From assembly GCA_017439615.1 (NCBI GenBank), contig JAFSIU010000041.1:1-13474 (forward strand): 13,474 nucleotides of DNA, read 5' to 3'. Origin of the DNA: Bacillota bacterium. Its GTDB lineage: Bacteria; Bacillota; Dehalobacteriia; UBA4068. The notes beneath the pieces are model-generated. The model was not told the origin of the DNA and searched no databases. It saw only the letters and a list, made by a program, of their open reading frames with translations. Positions 6,558-13,474 of the stretch are shown piece by piece (position 1 is the stretch's first letter; each line of letters starts with the position of its first letter). The position numbers and the translations under genes are program-made.

Positions 6558-7898
6558 ATGAAAAATCTGCTTACTTCGATTGAAACCGAGGTCAAAAGAT
6601 ATATTATGGAAAAAGGTCTGTGCCCGAAGGGCAGCAGGCTGCTTTTGGCTGTCTCCGGCGGTGCGGATTCTCTTGCTATGCTTTATATTCTTTGTGCTCT
6701 GCGTGATGAACTGGGCATCAGCATTTGTGCAGCACATTTTGACCATATGACCCGCGAGGGGGCAAGTACAGCTGAAGGCGATATGGTCGAAAAGCTTTGT
6801 GTCGAATTGTCAATTCCCTGTTATCGTGGCAGAGCGGAAGAAAATGCATGGCAAAACGGCAATTTTGAAAATGAAGCCCGCAAGGTCCGCTATGCTTTTC
6901 TGCAGGAAACAGCAGCAAAAGCAGGCTGCGAGCTGATTGCCACCGCTCATCATCGTGATGATCAGGCGGAAACAGTTTTGCTTCAGCTTATACGCGGCTG
7001 CGGTACAGACGGTCTTTCTGCCATTGAACCGAAAATGCAGAACATCATCCGTCCACTGCTGAATTTAAGCCGCGAGCAGATCGAGCTCTATTGCCGCGAG
7101 CGTGGCATTGAATATGCAAAAGATATCAGCAACAGCGATTTGCACTATCGCCGCAACAAGATAAGACATCAGCTCCTTCCGCAGCTTGCCGAAATGAATC
7201 CTGCTGTTTGTGAGGAATTGAGTCAGACTGCAGAGATTTGCCGTGCGGAAAATGAATTACTGCAGGAACAGGCAATGTCAGCATTTGAAAAGCTTTATTC
7301 CGCTGCAGGTCTGGATTTTGCAGGCTTGCAAAAACAGCCTTTGGCTATGCAAAGACGCATAGTGAGAGCATATTGTCTGAAACAGCTCGGTATGACGATA
7401 TCCTTTTCTCAGACCGAGGCCTTGCTTGGATTACGACAGGGTGCGCATATCAGATTGGCAGAAACTGCATTTGGCTTCTTGAAGCAGGGATTTTTGGTGC
7501 TTGCTGCCGAATTGCCCGAATGGCCGCAGCCTTTTGTTAATAATGAATTTAAAATCGGCAGCTATGATTTAGGGCATAGTTTTGTCTGCAATGCTGCCAT
7601 CCGGGTCTATGATGGAAAAAGGGCAGATGATATGATATGGCTGCCGACAGATTCGCTGCCAAGGCTTGTATGGCGCGGCAGAAAAGACGGCGACAAAATG
7701 CGTGTCAAAGGTATGGAAGGCCGCAAAAGCGTAAAAGCTATTATGAATGAACTGCATTTTCCTCAGCAGGAAAGAACAGCTTTGCCGCTGCTGCTGCTTG
7801 ATGATGAGATAATCTGGCTGCCTTTTTTGAAGGAGACGCCGCATATCCTGCCTGCATTGGGTGAAGAAGCGCTTTGCATACAAATTTGCCGTAAATAA
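6558..7898 (+). CDS. tilS: tRNA(Ile)-lysidine synthase TilS
   Basis: This 446-residue enzyme ligates lysine to C34 of the CAU-anticodon tRNA-Ile using ATP, making lysidine and switching both decoding and charging from Met to Ile. The N-type ATP pyrophosphatase P-loop SGGADS is at 33-38. Further family features are the HFDHMTR segment (60-66), HHRDDQAETVLLQLIRG (131-147), and RRNKIRHQLLP (198-208). The C-terminal domain (about 355-446) includes WRGRKDGDKM. The length is typical of full TilS with its C-terminal tRNA-binding domains. GAGGT (6549-6553) lies 4 bases upstream of the ATG. No convincing promoter was found: TTGATA (6513) and TATAAT (6529) are only 10 bases apart. It lies directly upstream of ftsH; in Bacillus subtilis hprT separates the two. 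Confidence 0.95.
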   Translation: MKNLLTSIETEVKRYIMEKGLCPKGSRLLLAVSGGADSLAMLYILCALRDELGISICAAHFDHMTREGASTAEGDMVEKLCVELSIPCYRGRAEENAWQNGNFENEARKVRYAFLQETAAKAGCELIATAHHRDDQAETVLLQLIRGCGTDGLSAIEPKMQNIIRPLLNLSREQIELYCRERGIEYAKDISNSDLHYRRNKIRHQLLPQLAEMNPAVCEELSQTAEICRAENELLQEQAMSAFEKLYSAAGLDFAGLQKQPLAMQRRIVRAYCLKQLGMTISFSQTEALLGLRQGAHIRLAETAFGFLKQGFLVLAAELPEWPQPFVNNEFKIGSYDLGHSFVCNAAIRVYDGKRADDMIWLPTDSLPRLVWRGRKDGDKMRVKGMEGRKSVKAIMNELHFPQQERTALPLLLLDDEIIWLPFLKETPHILPALGEEALCIQICRK

Positions 7899-7902
7899 AG
7901 AT

Positions 7903-7931
7903 TTGCTCTTTATATATAGATTTGGTATAAT
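7903..7931 (+). promoter_or_regulatory. ftsH promoter
   Basis: TTGCTC (7903-7908) and a perfect TATAAT (7926-7931) are spaced by 17 bases. The -35 lies only a few bases after the tilS stop codon. Transcription would start near 7938, giving a leader of about 40 bases, so ftsH can be expressed independently of tilS. Confidence 0.65.
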
Positions 7932-7948
7932 ATTCTAATAAATCGTTA

Positions 7949-7963
7949 TCGGCCGAGAGCCGA
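7949..7963 (+). other. Small hairpin in the ftsH mRNA leader
   Basis: TCGGC (7949-7953) pairs with GCCGA (7959-7963) around CGAGA, placing a 5-bp stem about 10 bases from the predicted 5' end and touching the first base of the ribosome site AAGGGAGG (7963-7970). It could affect mRNA stability or translation; no function is shown. Confidence 0.3.
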
Positions 7964-7977
7964 AGGGAGGTCAAATT

Positions 7978-9972
7978 TTGGGTAAGGCTTTAAAAAATAC
8001 CACAATGTTTTTTCTTGTGGTGATGCTCATAATGTTTTTCTATACTCTGACAGGTCAGAATCAGCAAACTGTGGAAGAGTATAATTATAATGAATTTATG
8101 CAGCAGGTTGAGCAGGGCAATGTTGCAAGTGTTGTTATTGCCGGCGAACAAAACCGCTATATAATTTCAGGCGAGCTGAAGGATGAGACCAAATTCAGCG
8201 TCATCACTTTCCCCGATGCTGCTTTGGGCGAAATATTGCTGGCAGCCGGTGTCGAGGTCGAATATGACAAGGTTCCCGGTGCTTCCTGGTGGATGACCTT
8301 GCTGTCTACCATCATTCCCTTTGTCTTGATGATCGGTCTTTTCTTCCTGCTGATGAATCAGGCACAGGGCGGCGGCAAAATGGCTCAGTTCGGCAAAAGC
8401 CGCGCCAAGCTGAATATGGATGAACGCAGTAAGGTTACCTTTGCTGATGTTGCAGGCGTTGATGAAGTCAAAGAAGAGCTCGAAGAAGTTGTCGACTTTT
8501 TGAAGGATCCCCGCAAATTCAATGCTCTGGGTGCACATATCCCCAAGGGCGTTCTGCTTTATGGCCCTCCCGGCACAGGTAAGACTCTGTTGGCAAGAGC
8601 TGTTGCAGGCGAGGCGGGCGTGCCCTTCTTCTCTATCTCGGGTTCGGATTTCGTGGAAATGTTTGTCGGTGTCGGTGCTTCCCGTGTGCGTGATTTGTTC
8701 ACCGAAGCCAAAAAGCATGCTCCCTGCATCGTTTTCATCGATGAAATTGATGCTGTCGGCCGTCAGAGAGGCGCAGGCTTAGGCGGCGGTCATGATGAAA
8801 GAGAGCAGACTCTCAATCAGCTGCTTGTTGAAATGGATGGCTTTGCTCCCAATGTCGGCATTATCGTCATCGCAGCTACCAATCGCCCCGACATTCTCGA
8901 TCCCGCACTTTTGCGTCCCGGTCGTTTCGACAGACAGATCACCGTTGATGCTCCCGATATTCTGGGCAGAGAGCAGATTCTGGAGGTCCATGCCAAGAAC
9001 AAGCCTTTGTCAGAGGATGTCGATCTGAAGGTCGTCGCCCGTCGTACCCCCGGCTTCACAGGTGCCGATCTTGCCAATGTTGTCAATGAAGCAGCGCTGC
9101 TTGCTGCCCGCAATAACAGAAATCTCATTACAATGGAAGATTTCGAATATGCCGCCGAGCGTGTGATCGCAGGCCCTGAGAAAAAATCCGCTGTCATCAA
9201 TGACAAGGAAAAGAAGCTCGTTTCTTATCACGAGGCAGGCCACGCCGTTGTTGCTTATTATCTTGAGCATAGCGATCCCGTGCATAAGGTTTCTATCATT
9301 CCTCGCGGCAGAGCAGGCGGATATACTCTGCTTTTGCCCGAAGAGGACAAAAAATATGTTACCAAGGGGCAGATGCTTGATGACTTGTGCATGTTCCTTG
9401 GCGGCCGCGTTGCTGAAGAGCTGATCCTGAAGGATGTCAGCACCGGCGCGCAAAATGACCTTGAAAGAGCTACCGAGACCGTCCGCAATATGATCACCCG
9501 CTACGGTATGAGTGATGAGCTTGGTCTTCTTACCTTCGGCAGACAGACTGAACAGGTCTTCCTCGGCAGAGATATCTCTCATGAGCGTAATTACAGTGAG
9601 GCTATCGCCTATGCCATTGATAAGGAAGCACGTGCCATTATGGATGCAGCTCATAACAAAACCGTTGCTATCCTCACCGAGCATATTGACAGACTGCATC
9701 TTGTTGCACAGCATCTTATGCAATATGAAACTCTTGAAGGTGCTGATTTTAAGACATTGATGGAAACAGGTGAGCCTCTGCCCATCAAGAATGAATTTGC
9801 GGAAGAAGGCGAAATAGGATTCATTGGCAATGAATTTGCTGAAAATGAATTTGTTGCCGAGGCGGATGAACAGCCGAATCTTTTCAAGGTACCGGATATG
9901 AATATCTCTTTTACTGAAGGCATTGCAGGTGCAAGGCTGAAATCCGATGAAAAAAACAATGACGAGGAATAG
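7978..9972 (+). CDS. ftsH: ATP-dependent zinc metalloprotease FtsH
   Basis: This 664-residue membrane-bound AAA+ protease would degrade misfolded membrane proteins and short-lived regulators. Two transmembrane helices (about 9-24 and 104-127) flank a small extracytoplasmic domain. The AAA module shows Walker A GPPGTGKT (196-203), Walker B IVFIDEID (251-258) and the second region of homology [20 protein letters not shown] (300-319). The zinc site is HEAGH (418-422) with D494 as the probable third ligand. Translation starts at TTG, supported by AAGGGAGG ending 7 bases upstream. The C-terminal tail beyond about residue 600 is acidic and repeats NEF units (NEFAEE, NEFAEN, NEFVAE), which is not part of the conserved fold. 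The gene has its own promoter and a strong terminator, and follows tilS. Confidence 0.97.
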   Translation: MGKALKNTTMFFLVVMLIMFFYTLTGQNQQTVEEYNYNEFMQQVEQGNVASVVIAGEQNRYIISGELKDETKFSVITFPDAALGEILLAAGVEVEYDKVPGASWWMTLLSTIIPFVLMIGLFFLLMNQAQGGGKMAQFGKSRAKLNMDERSKVTFADVAGVDEVKEELEEVVDFLKDPRKFNALGAHIPKGVLLYGPPGTGKTLLARAVAGEAGVPFFSISGSDFVEMFVGVGASRVRDLFTEAKKHAPCIVFIDEIDAVGRQRGAGLGGGHDEREQTLNQLLVEMDGFAPNVGIIVIAATNRPDILDPALLRPGRFDRQITVDAPDILGREQILEVHAKNKPLSEDVDLKVVARRTPGFTGADLANVVNEAALLAARNNRNLITMEDFEYAAERVIAGPEKKSAVINDKEKKLVSYHEAGHAVVAYYLEHSDPVHKVSIIPRGRAGGYTLLLPEEDKKYVTKGQMLDDLCMFLGGRVAEELILKDVSTGAQNDLERATETVRNMITRYGMSDELGLLTFGRQTEQVFLGRDISHERNYSEAIAYAIDKEARAIMDAAHNKTVAILTEHIDRLHLVAQHLMQYETLEGADFKTLMETGEPLPIKNEFAEEGEIGFIGNEFAENEFVAEADEQPNLFKVPDMNISFTEGIAGARLKSDEKNNDEE

Positions 9973-10001
9973 TCTTTCCTTTAATTAAAAAAGATGTTTT
10001 C

Positions 10002-10034
10002 AACAGGCGGTGTTTTTCACCGCCTGTTTTTTGT
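10002..10034 (+). terminator. Rho-independent terminator of ftsH
   Basis: AACAGGCGGTG (10002-10012) pairs perfectly with CACCGCCTGTT (10018-10028) around a TTTTT loop, and a run of T follows to 10032. It lies 30 bases after the ftsH stop. This is the clearest terminator in the window. Confidence 0.93.
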
Positions 10035-10101
10035 TAAAATGATGATTTGTCTGATATGCATTGGAGATGTCATTCTGAAGATGATCAAGCAAAAATGATA
10101 T

Positions 10102-10133
10102 AAGAAAAAGGTACCGCTGTTTGCGGTACCTTT
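10102..10133 (-). terminator. Terminator of the gltX/hydrolase transcript
   Basis: AAAGGTACCGC (10107-10117) pairs perfectly with GCGGTACCTTT (10123-10133) around TGTTT. Read on the minus strand, the stem ends in a run of T (complement of the A run at 10105-10109). It lies about 42 bases after the stop codon of the minus-strand hydrolase gene. Confidence 0.8.
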
Positions 10134-10174
10134 CTGCATATGCATACTTTTGTGAGAAAAAGACTTTTTGCGGT

Positions 10175-10699
10175 CTAAATGATATCGATCTGGCAGCAGC
10201 TCATTGCTGCAAGCGCATTCTCGTGGCTCTGAGGGCTGACGCCTGCGCAGGCATGCGCGATAACAGCGATTTTGGCTTCCGGCAGCTTCGCCTTCAAAAG
10301 CATTGCATTGGAGATAACGCAGATATCCGTGCAAAGACCGCAGAGATAAAATTCCAGTTCCTTTTCCTCGCCTAAGTCTGCAGCAAGCTCTGCCAATTCC
10401 CATGAACCAAAGGTGGGTTTTTCGATAAGGCGGGTGTTTTCGGGGAGTGCTGCCTGAATTTCCTTATTCAGCTCCCAACCTGGAGTGCCCTTAATGCAAT
10501 GCTCGACGGGCAGCTTTTTGCCTTCAGCGCTTTGTAGATAATCTTCATAATGCGTATCATAGGTGGCAAAGATACCATCATAACAGTCCTTTTTGATTTC
10601 CTCGACCACGGCAGGTACAATGCTGACAGCATCTGCATTGCCAAGGCTTCCGTCAATGAAATCATTTTGCATATCAATTACGATCAGATATTTCTTCAT
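10175..10699 (-). CDS. Isochorismatase-family cysteine hydrolase, nicotinamidase-like
   Basis: This 174-residue protein has the isochorismatase/nicotinamidase fold. The catalytic triad is visible as D9 (VIDMQNDF), K94 (EKPTFGSW) and C127 (CGLCTDICV). D48 and H50 (YDTH) and H67 (EHCIKGTPGWEL) correspond to the metal ligands of nicotinamidases, and the HC-x-x-GT-x-G-x-E stretch is typical of that subgroup. Nicotinamide hydrolysis to nicotinate for NAD salvage is therefore the best guess, though related amidases share these motifs. At 174 residues it is slightly shorter than many nicotinamidases. The ATG at 10699 is chosen over one at 10732 because GGAGGC lies 7 bases upstream and the earlier start would overlap gltX. 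It follows gltX by 19 bases and probably shares its transcript. I see no functional link to gltX. Confidence 0.82.
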   Translation of the reverse strand: MKKYLIVIDMQNDFIDGSLGNADAVSIVPAVVEEIKKDCYDGIFATYDTHYEDYLQSAEGKKLPVEHCIKGTPGWELNKEIQAALPENTRLIEKPTFGSWELAELAADLGEEKELEFYLCGLCTDICVISNAMLLKAKLPEAKIAVIAHACAGVSPQSHENALAAMSCCQIDII

Positions 10700-10718
10700 T
10701 TCAGCGCCTCCATATTTG

Positions 10719-12386
10719 TTAATGAGAAACAATGAAATTCTTCAGGCGTGATCTGGTGTTTTGCTCACCGATTGCCTGTATAATTGAGAAAAGATCGGGA
10801 GAATTGATCCTGCCGGTGATGGCAATACGCAGGAAGGTGCAGAAATCAGCAACAGAACCGGGGTAGGCGGTGGGATCAGCCTTATATGCCTTCATATCAG
10901 TGCAATAGCCCATTTCGGCAGCCAGCTCCTTGACTCCTGCAAACCATGCAGAAGAATCTGCAGGCTCGCTGTAGCGCAGCTCATATTCATTGACAACCCT
11001 TTTGATCTCGGCAATATCAAAGTTTTCGGGCAGCTGATAGCAGGGGAAAGGCTTGCTGTTATATTGCTCCTGATAGAGATAGTCATATTCTGCGGCAACC
11101 TGACTCCATTTGAAGATATCCTTGCGGGCCTTTTTGCCGCCGCCGCTCCAGATGGCGACAGTTTTTCTGAAATATTCATCATTGGCTTCAAGATACTCCG
11201 CAAATTCGGGATTATATTCCGCAGCCCATGCCTTGATTCCTGCAATAACATCCTCCTGACTCAATGCGGCAATGACATTTTTGCAGATATCATTGAGCTT
11301 GACAAGGTCGAAAAGCGCGCCCGAAACGGACATTTTCTTGACCGAAAGCTTGAAGTTGTGATAATCCTCAGCAGCATGAGCCATGCGCCATTCTTCATAG
11401 TCGGAGTTTGCAACTGTGAGCAGATATTCCAGAACACCGTCAACGGGATAGCCCTCTTCGAGATAGAAGCTGACAGCAGCCTCGGCATCCTTGCGTTTGG
11501 AGAGCTTGCGGCGATTGCCGTTATCAAGCTTCATGATGGGGGAGATATGCAGGAAGCGGGGCAGCGGGAATTCAAGCACCTGGAAAAGCTGATGATGTAT
11601 GGGATAAGAAGGCAGCCATTCCTCGCCGCGGATAACATCGGTGGTACGCATAAAATGATCGTCCACCGCATGAGCGAAGTGGTAGGTAGGAATGCCGTCC
11701 GATTTCAGCAAAACGATGTCCATAATATTTTCAGGGAATTCGATGATGCCTCTGACAGAATCCTTGAGCTTGATAGAGTTTTCTTTGCTGCCGGGGGATT
11801 TCAGACGCAGAGTGAATTTTTCGCCCTGCTCAAGCTTCGCCTTGATCTCTTCATAGGTCAGCTTGCGGCAAGTGGCATATTCTCCATAATATCCCAGGTC
11901 ATCTTCCTTGTTCTGTTCCTGCTTGCTGCGCAGGGCGGCGAGATCATCTTCGGAGCAGAAGCAGGGATATGCATAGCCCTTTTTGACAAGTTCCTTGCCG
12001 CAGATGGCATATATATCTGCACGCAGGCTCTGCTGATAGGGAGCATAAGCGCCGTTTGCGGTGCCGACTCCTGTTGCGCCTTCATCAAAGGTTATGCCAA
12101 AGCGGCCAAGAACGGAGATTATCTGCTCAATGCCGTTTTCGACCTCGCGTTTTTTGTCGGTGTCCTCAATACGCAGCATGAATACACCACCCGATTGCTT
12201 GGCTAAAAACCAGGAAATGAGTGTGGCATAAAGCCCGCCGATGTGCATAAAGCCTGTGGGCGAGGGGGCAAAGCGTGTTACCTTGGCATTCTCGTCCAGA
12301 TCGCGTTTGGGAAAACGCTGCTCCAGATCTTCTATTGTTTGTGTAACCTGCGGAAAAAGCAATTCCGCCAAAAGATTATTATCCAT
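10719..12386 (-). CDS. gltX: Glutamyl-tRNA synthetase
   Basis: This 555-residue class I aminoacyl-tRNA synthetase charges tRNA-Glu with glutamate. It shows FAPSPTGFMHIGG (39-51, containing the HIGH-type motif at 48-51), RIEDTD (71-76), and KLSKR (293-297) as the KMSKS loop. C141, C143 and C172 fall where some GluRS carry a zinc-binding insertion; a fourth ligand is not obvious. It is longer than the usual 460-500 residues, with about 35 residues before the catalytic core and a long C-terminal anticodon-binding region. GGAGGC lies about 9 bases upstream of the ATG. The leader is only about 30 bases, leaving no room for a T-box. Whether it also charges tRNA-Gln, as non-discriminating forms do in bacteria lacking GlnRS, cannot be decided here. 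Confidence 0.95.
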   Translation of the reverse strand: MDNNLLAELLFPQVTQTIEDLEQRFPKRDLDENAKVTRFAPSPTGFMHIGGLYATLISWFLAKQSGGVFMLRIEDTDKKREVENGIEQIISVLGRFGITFDEGATGVGTANGAYAPYQQSLRADIYAICGKELVKKGYAYPCFCSEDDLAALRSKQEQNKEDDLGYYGEYATCRKLTYEEIKAKLEQGEKFTLRLKSPGSKENSIKLKDSVRGIIEFPENIMDIVLLKSDGIPTYHFAHAVDDHFMRTTDVIRGEEWLPSYPIHHQLFQVLEFPLPRFLHISPIMKLDNGNRRKLSKRKDAEAAVSFYLEEGYPVDGVLEYLLTVANSDYEEWRMAHAAEDYHNFKLSVKKMSVSGALFDLVKLNDICKNVIAALSQEDVIAGIKAWAAEYNPEFAEYLEANDEYFRKTVAIWSGGGKKARKDIFKWSQVAAEYDYLYQEQYNSKPFPCYQLPENFDIAEIKRVVNEYELRYSEPADSSAWFAGVKELAAEMGYCTDMKAYKADPTAYPGSVADFCTFLRIAITGRINSPDLFSIIQAIGEQNTRSRLKNFIVSH

Positions 12387-12422
12387 ATTCCAAAAGCCTC
12401 CGAAATATTTGTTTCACCCTAT

Positions 12423-12452
12423 AATATATCATTTTGTAAGCCTGTTTGTAAA
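12423..12452 (-). promoter_or_regulatory. Probable gltX promoter
   Basis: On the minus strand TTTACA (12452-12447) and TATATT (12428-12423) are separated by 18 bases, giving a transcript start near 12416 and a leader of about 30 bases. The -35 directly abuts the first copy of the 59-bp repeat. A TATAAT at 12475-12470 on the same strand is an alternative but has no good -35. Confidence 0.45.
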
Positions 12453-12571
12453 GTTGCAAAAGCGTAGATTATACAGCAAAATGGGAAAGAGGTATTTTTT
12501 AAATATAATTTGTTGCAAAAGCGTATATTGTGTAGAAAAATAAGAAAAGGAAGTATTTCCAAATATTATTA
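12453..12571. repeat. Imperfect tandem duplication, about 59 bp per copy
   Basis: Copy 1 spans about 12453-12511 and copy 2 about 12512-12571. Both begin with the identical 14-mer GTTGCAAAAGCGTA (12453-12466 and 12512-12525). They continue with alignable AT-rich sequence including a shared GTATTT and a near-identical AAATAT-A/T-ATT end, with a short gap needed in the middle. The unit fills the intergenic space between gltX and the DUF975 gene. Confidence 0.75.
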
Positions 12572-12575
12572 AATG

Positions 12576-12583
12576 AAAGGGGA
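12576..12583 (+). promoter_or_regulatory. Ribosome binding site for the ATG at 12591
   Basis: AAAGGGGA lies 7 bases before ATG 12591 and is the only good ribosome site near the start of the DUF975 gene. It argues that the native start is 12591, although that frame is interrupted by the 13-bp repeat. No convincing -35/-10 pair was found upstream on the plus strand; a TATAAT at 12504-12509 lacks a partner. Confidence 0.6.
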
Positions 12584-12590
12584 ATTTCTT

Positions 12591-12758
12591 ATGACTCGTT
12601 CCGAATTGAAAGACCTGATTGAAAGACCTGTCCAGAAGTGCTATGTCCAATGCTTCACCCAGGGGTTGGGTGATTGTCCTTGTCTATATGCTATTAACCG
12701 GTTTTATAAGTCTTATAGGCGGCAGGGCGCTTCCTTTGATTTTTGGAGTTTCTGTTGA
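12591..12758 (+). pseudogene. Frameshifted 5' frame of the DUF975 gene
   Basis: The ATG with the good ribosome site opens with MTRSELKDL, which matches the typical N-terminus of DUF975 proteins. After the first copy of the 13-bp repeat the frame leaves the family sequence and reads 55 residues in total, the last part rich in Cys, Tyr and Arg, before a stop. Removing one repeat copy joins MTRSELKDL directly to SRSAMSNASPRGW of the main frame, giving an intact protein of 265 residues. As it stands, translation from this start makes only a short aberrant peptide. Confidence 0.7.
12605..12630 (+). repeat. Exact 13-bp tandem duplication inside the DUF975 gene
   Basis: ATTGAAAGACCTG occurs at 12605-12617 and again at 12618-12630 with no gap. 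Thirteen is not a multiple of three, so the second copy shifts the frame of the gene that starts at 12591. Confidence 0.95.
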
Positions 12759-13401
12759 ATATGTCCTGAGCTCTGATGGTACGGGAATCATTCTGACAGG
12801 TTGGCAAATGTTCGCTTCTTTTATATGCAGCACTGCTGCAAGTCTATTGGGAATTCCTCTCGGCTTTGCGATATATCATTGTGGTTTGGTGGTGGCACGA
12901 GGAGGCAAGGGTGGCTTGGAAGAGCTCTTCTATGCTTTTAAGCGAGGACTGGCCTGGAAGAGCATCGGTCTTTCCCTTTTGATTGGACTTTTCACATTCT
13001 TATGGTCTATTATTGGTCTTGTTCTCGGCTTTTTACTTGCTTATTATACACAGAATGTTATTTTTTACATAATCTCCTTGATTCCTGCTATTGCAGTTTC
13101 TTATCGCTATCGTCAGGCATTTTATATTCTGATGGACAATCCCGAAATCTCCTGCTGGGAGGCAATCCGCCAATCCAAACAAATGATGAGGGGTAATAAA
13201 GGCGACCTCTTTATTTTGGATATCTCCTTTATTCTGTGGTATTTATTGGGTATTGTAACCTTTGGCTTGGCAATTTTCTTTGTAACCTCCTATCAGCTTA
13301 CTGTTTGGGCCAATTATTATCGCAGTCTGAAGGGCGAATTCAATGGCCCTTCCGCAAAAAGAGATGAGTCTATGCATGCTGAATATGTAGTAACTCCCTA
13401 G
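12619..13401 (+). CDS. DUF975 family integral membrane protein, 5' end frameshifted
   Basis: The long frame encodes up to 260 residues with about five hydrophobic segments (about 16-36, 64-94, 114-142, 147-160, 197-225). The signature YRYRQAFYILMDNPEISCWEAI (162-183, shown in part as YRYRQAFYI), the following RQSKQMMRGNKGDLF and the W-A-N-Y-Y-x-x-L-K-G end match the DUF975 family of Firmicutes membrane proteins, whose function is unknown. The frame can open only at TTG 12619, created by the second 13-bp repeat copy, or at ATG 12643; neither has a good ribosome site. The original start was probably ATG 12591, now out of frame. The gene may therefore be inactive, poorly translated, or switched on when one repeat copy is lost. 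The body of the frame shows no other damage, suggesting a recent event. Confidence 0.8.
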   Translation: MKDLSRSAMSNASPRGWVIVLVYMLLTGFISLIGGRALPLIFGVSVEYVLSSDGTGIILTGWQMFASFICSTAASLLGIPLGFAIYHCGLVVARGGKGGLEELFYAFKRGLAWKSIGLSLLIGLFTFLWSIIGLVLGFLLAYYTQNVIFYIISLIPAIAVSYRYRQAFYILMDNPEISCWEAIRQSKQMMRGNKGDLFILDISFILWYLLGIVTFGLAIFFVTSYQLTVWANYYRSLKGEFNGPSAKRDESMHAEYVVTP

Positions 13402-13419
13402 AATATACACAATTTAATG

Positions 13420-13447
13420 GTCTGCATCGCCTGTGCAAGACTGTTTT
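13420..13447 (+). terminator. Weak hairpin after the DUF975 gene
   Basis: GTCTGCA (13420-13426) can pair with TGCAAGAC (13434-13441) with one bulged base, followed by TGTTTTG. The stem is short and imperfect, so this is only a possible terminator. Confidence 0.3.
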
Positions 13448-13474
13448 GAATATTAAAAGAAACGGAGCTATGGT

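Noticed and set aside
7895..7913. Inverted repeat ATAAAGA/TCTTTAT overlapping the tilS stop as a terminator
   Set aside because: The stem is short and entirely AT-rich apart from one GC pair, and there is no T tract. It overlaps the ftsH -35 and is probably chance.
10135..10144. Palindrome TGCATATGCA downstream of the hydrolase gene
   Set aside because: It is short, lies between a stop codon and a terminator, and is not near any promoter.
11064..12206. 380-codon open frame on the plus strand opposite gltX
   Set aside because: It is an antisense shadow of a gene with clear synthetase motifs; its translation shows no recognisable domain.
12387..12420. T-box or other riboswitch upstream of gltX
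   Set aside because: The predicted leader is about 30 bases and no T-box sequence or stem is present.
13470..13474. ATG at 13470 as the start of the next gene
   Set aside because: Only five bases remain in the window and the GGAG motif is just two bases upstream, too close for a normal ribosome site.
1..13474. Mobile element, phage, defence or CRISPR system
   Set aside because: No transposase, integrase, phage, toxin or Cas-like frame and no spaced repeat array were seen; gene content is housekeeping and metabolic.

Overview
The window looks like a chromosomal stretch from an anaerobic member of the Bacillota, probably Clostridia or Negativicutes. This is inferred from strong AGGAGG-type ribosome binding sites, sigma-A-type promoters, TTG initiation of ftsH, a DUF975 membrane protein, and a Re-type citrate synthase, an enzyme known from strict anaerobes. 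I see no transposase, integrase, phage gene, CRISPR array, tRNA or rRNA. Most of the content is housekeeping.

Layout. Positions 3-158 are the last 51 codons of a sensor histidine kinase, followed by a hairpin. A monocistronic lipoprotein gene with its own near-consensus promoter (284-1150) runs toward a four-gene minus-strand operon, and a shared hairpin separates them. The operon reads from about 6430 down to 1247: Re-citrate synthase, a GntR/FCD regulator, Aquifex-type aconitase, and an isocitrate dehydrogenase-family enzyme. Together these would convert oxaloacetate and acetyl-CoA to 2-oxoglutarate, the oxidative half of an incomplete TCA cycle that feeds glutamate synthesis. A perfect TTGTATACAA palindrome just downstream of the operon promoter is the likely operator for the embedded regulator.

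Divergent from the operon are tilS (6558-7898) and ftsH (7978-9972). ftsH has its own promoter and a strong terminator. Next comes a minus-strand pair, gltX (12386-10719) followed by a nicotinamidase-like cysteine hydrolase (10699-10175), which ends at its own hairpin. The right end holds a plus-strand DUF975 integral membrane protein gene.

The most unusual part is the gltX/DUF975 junction (12453-12630). It holds an imperfect tandem duplication of about 59 bp and, inside the 5' end of the DUF975 gene, an exact 13-bp tandem duplication. The 13-bp repeat shifts the reading frame between the well-placed ATG at 12591 and the rest of the protein, so the gene is either broken, switchable by repeat slippage, or started from a weak internal codon.
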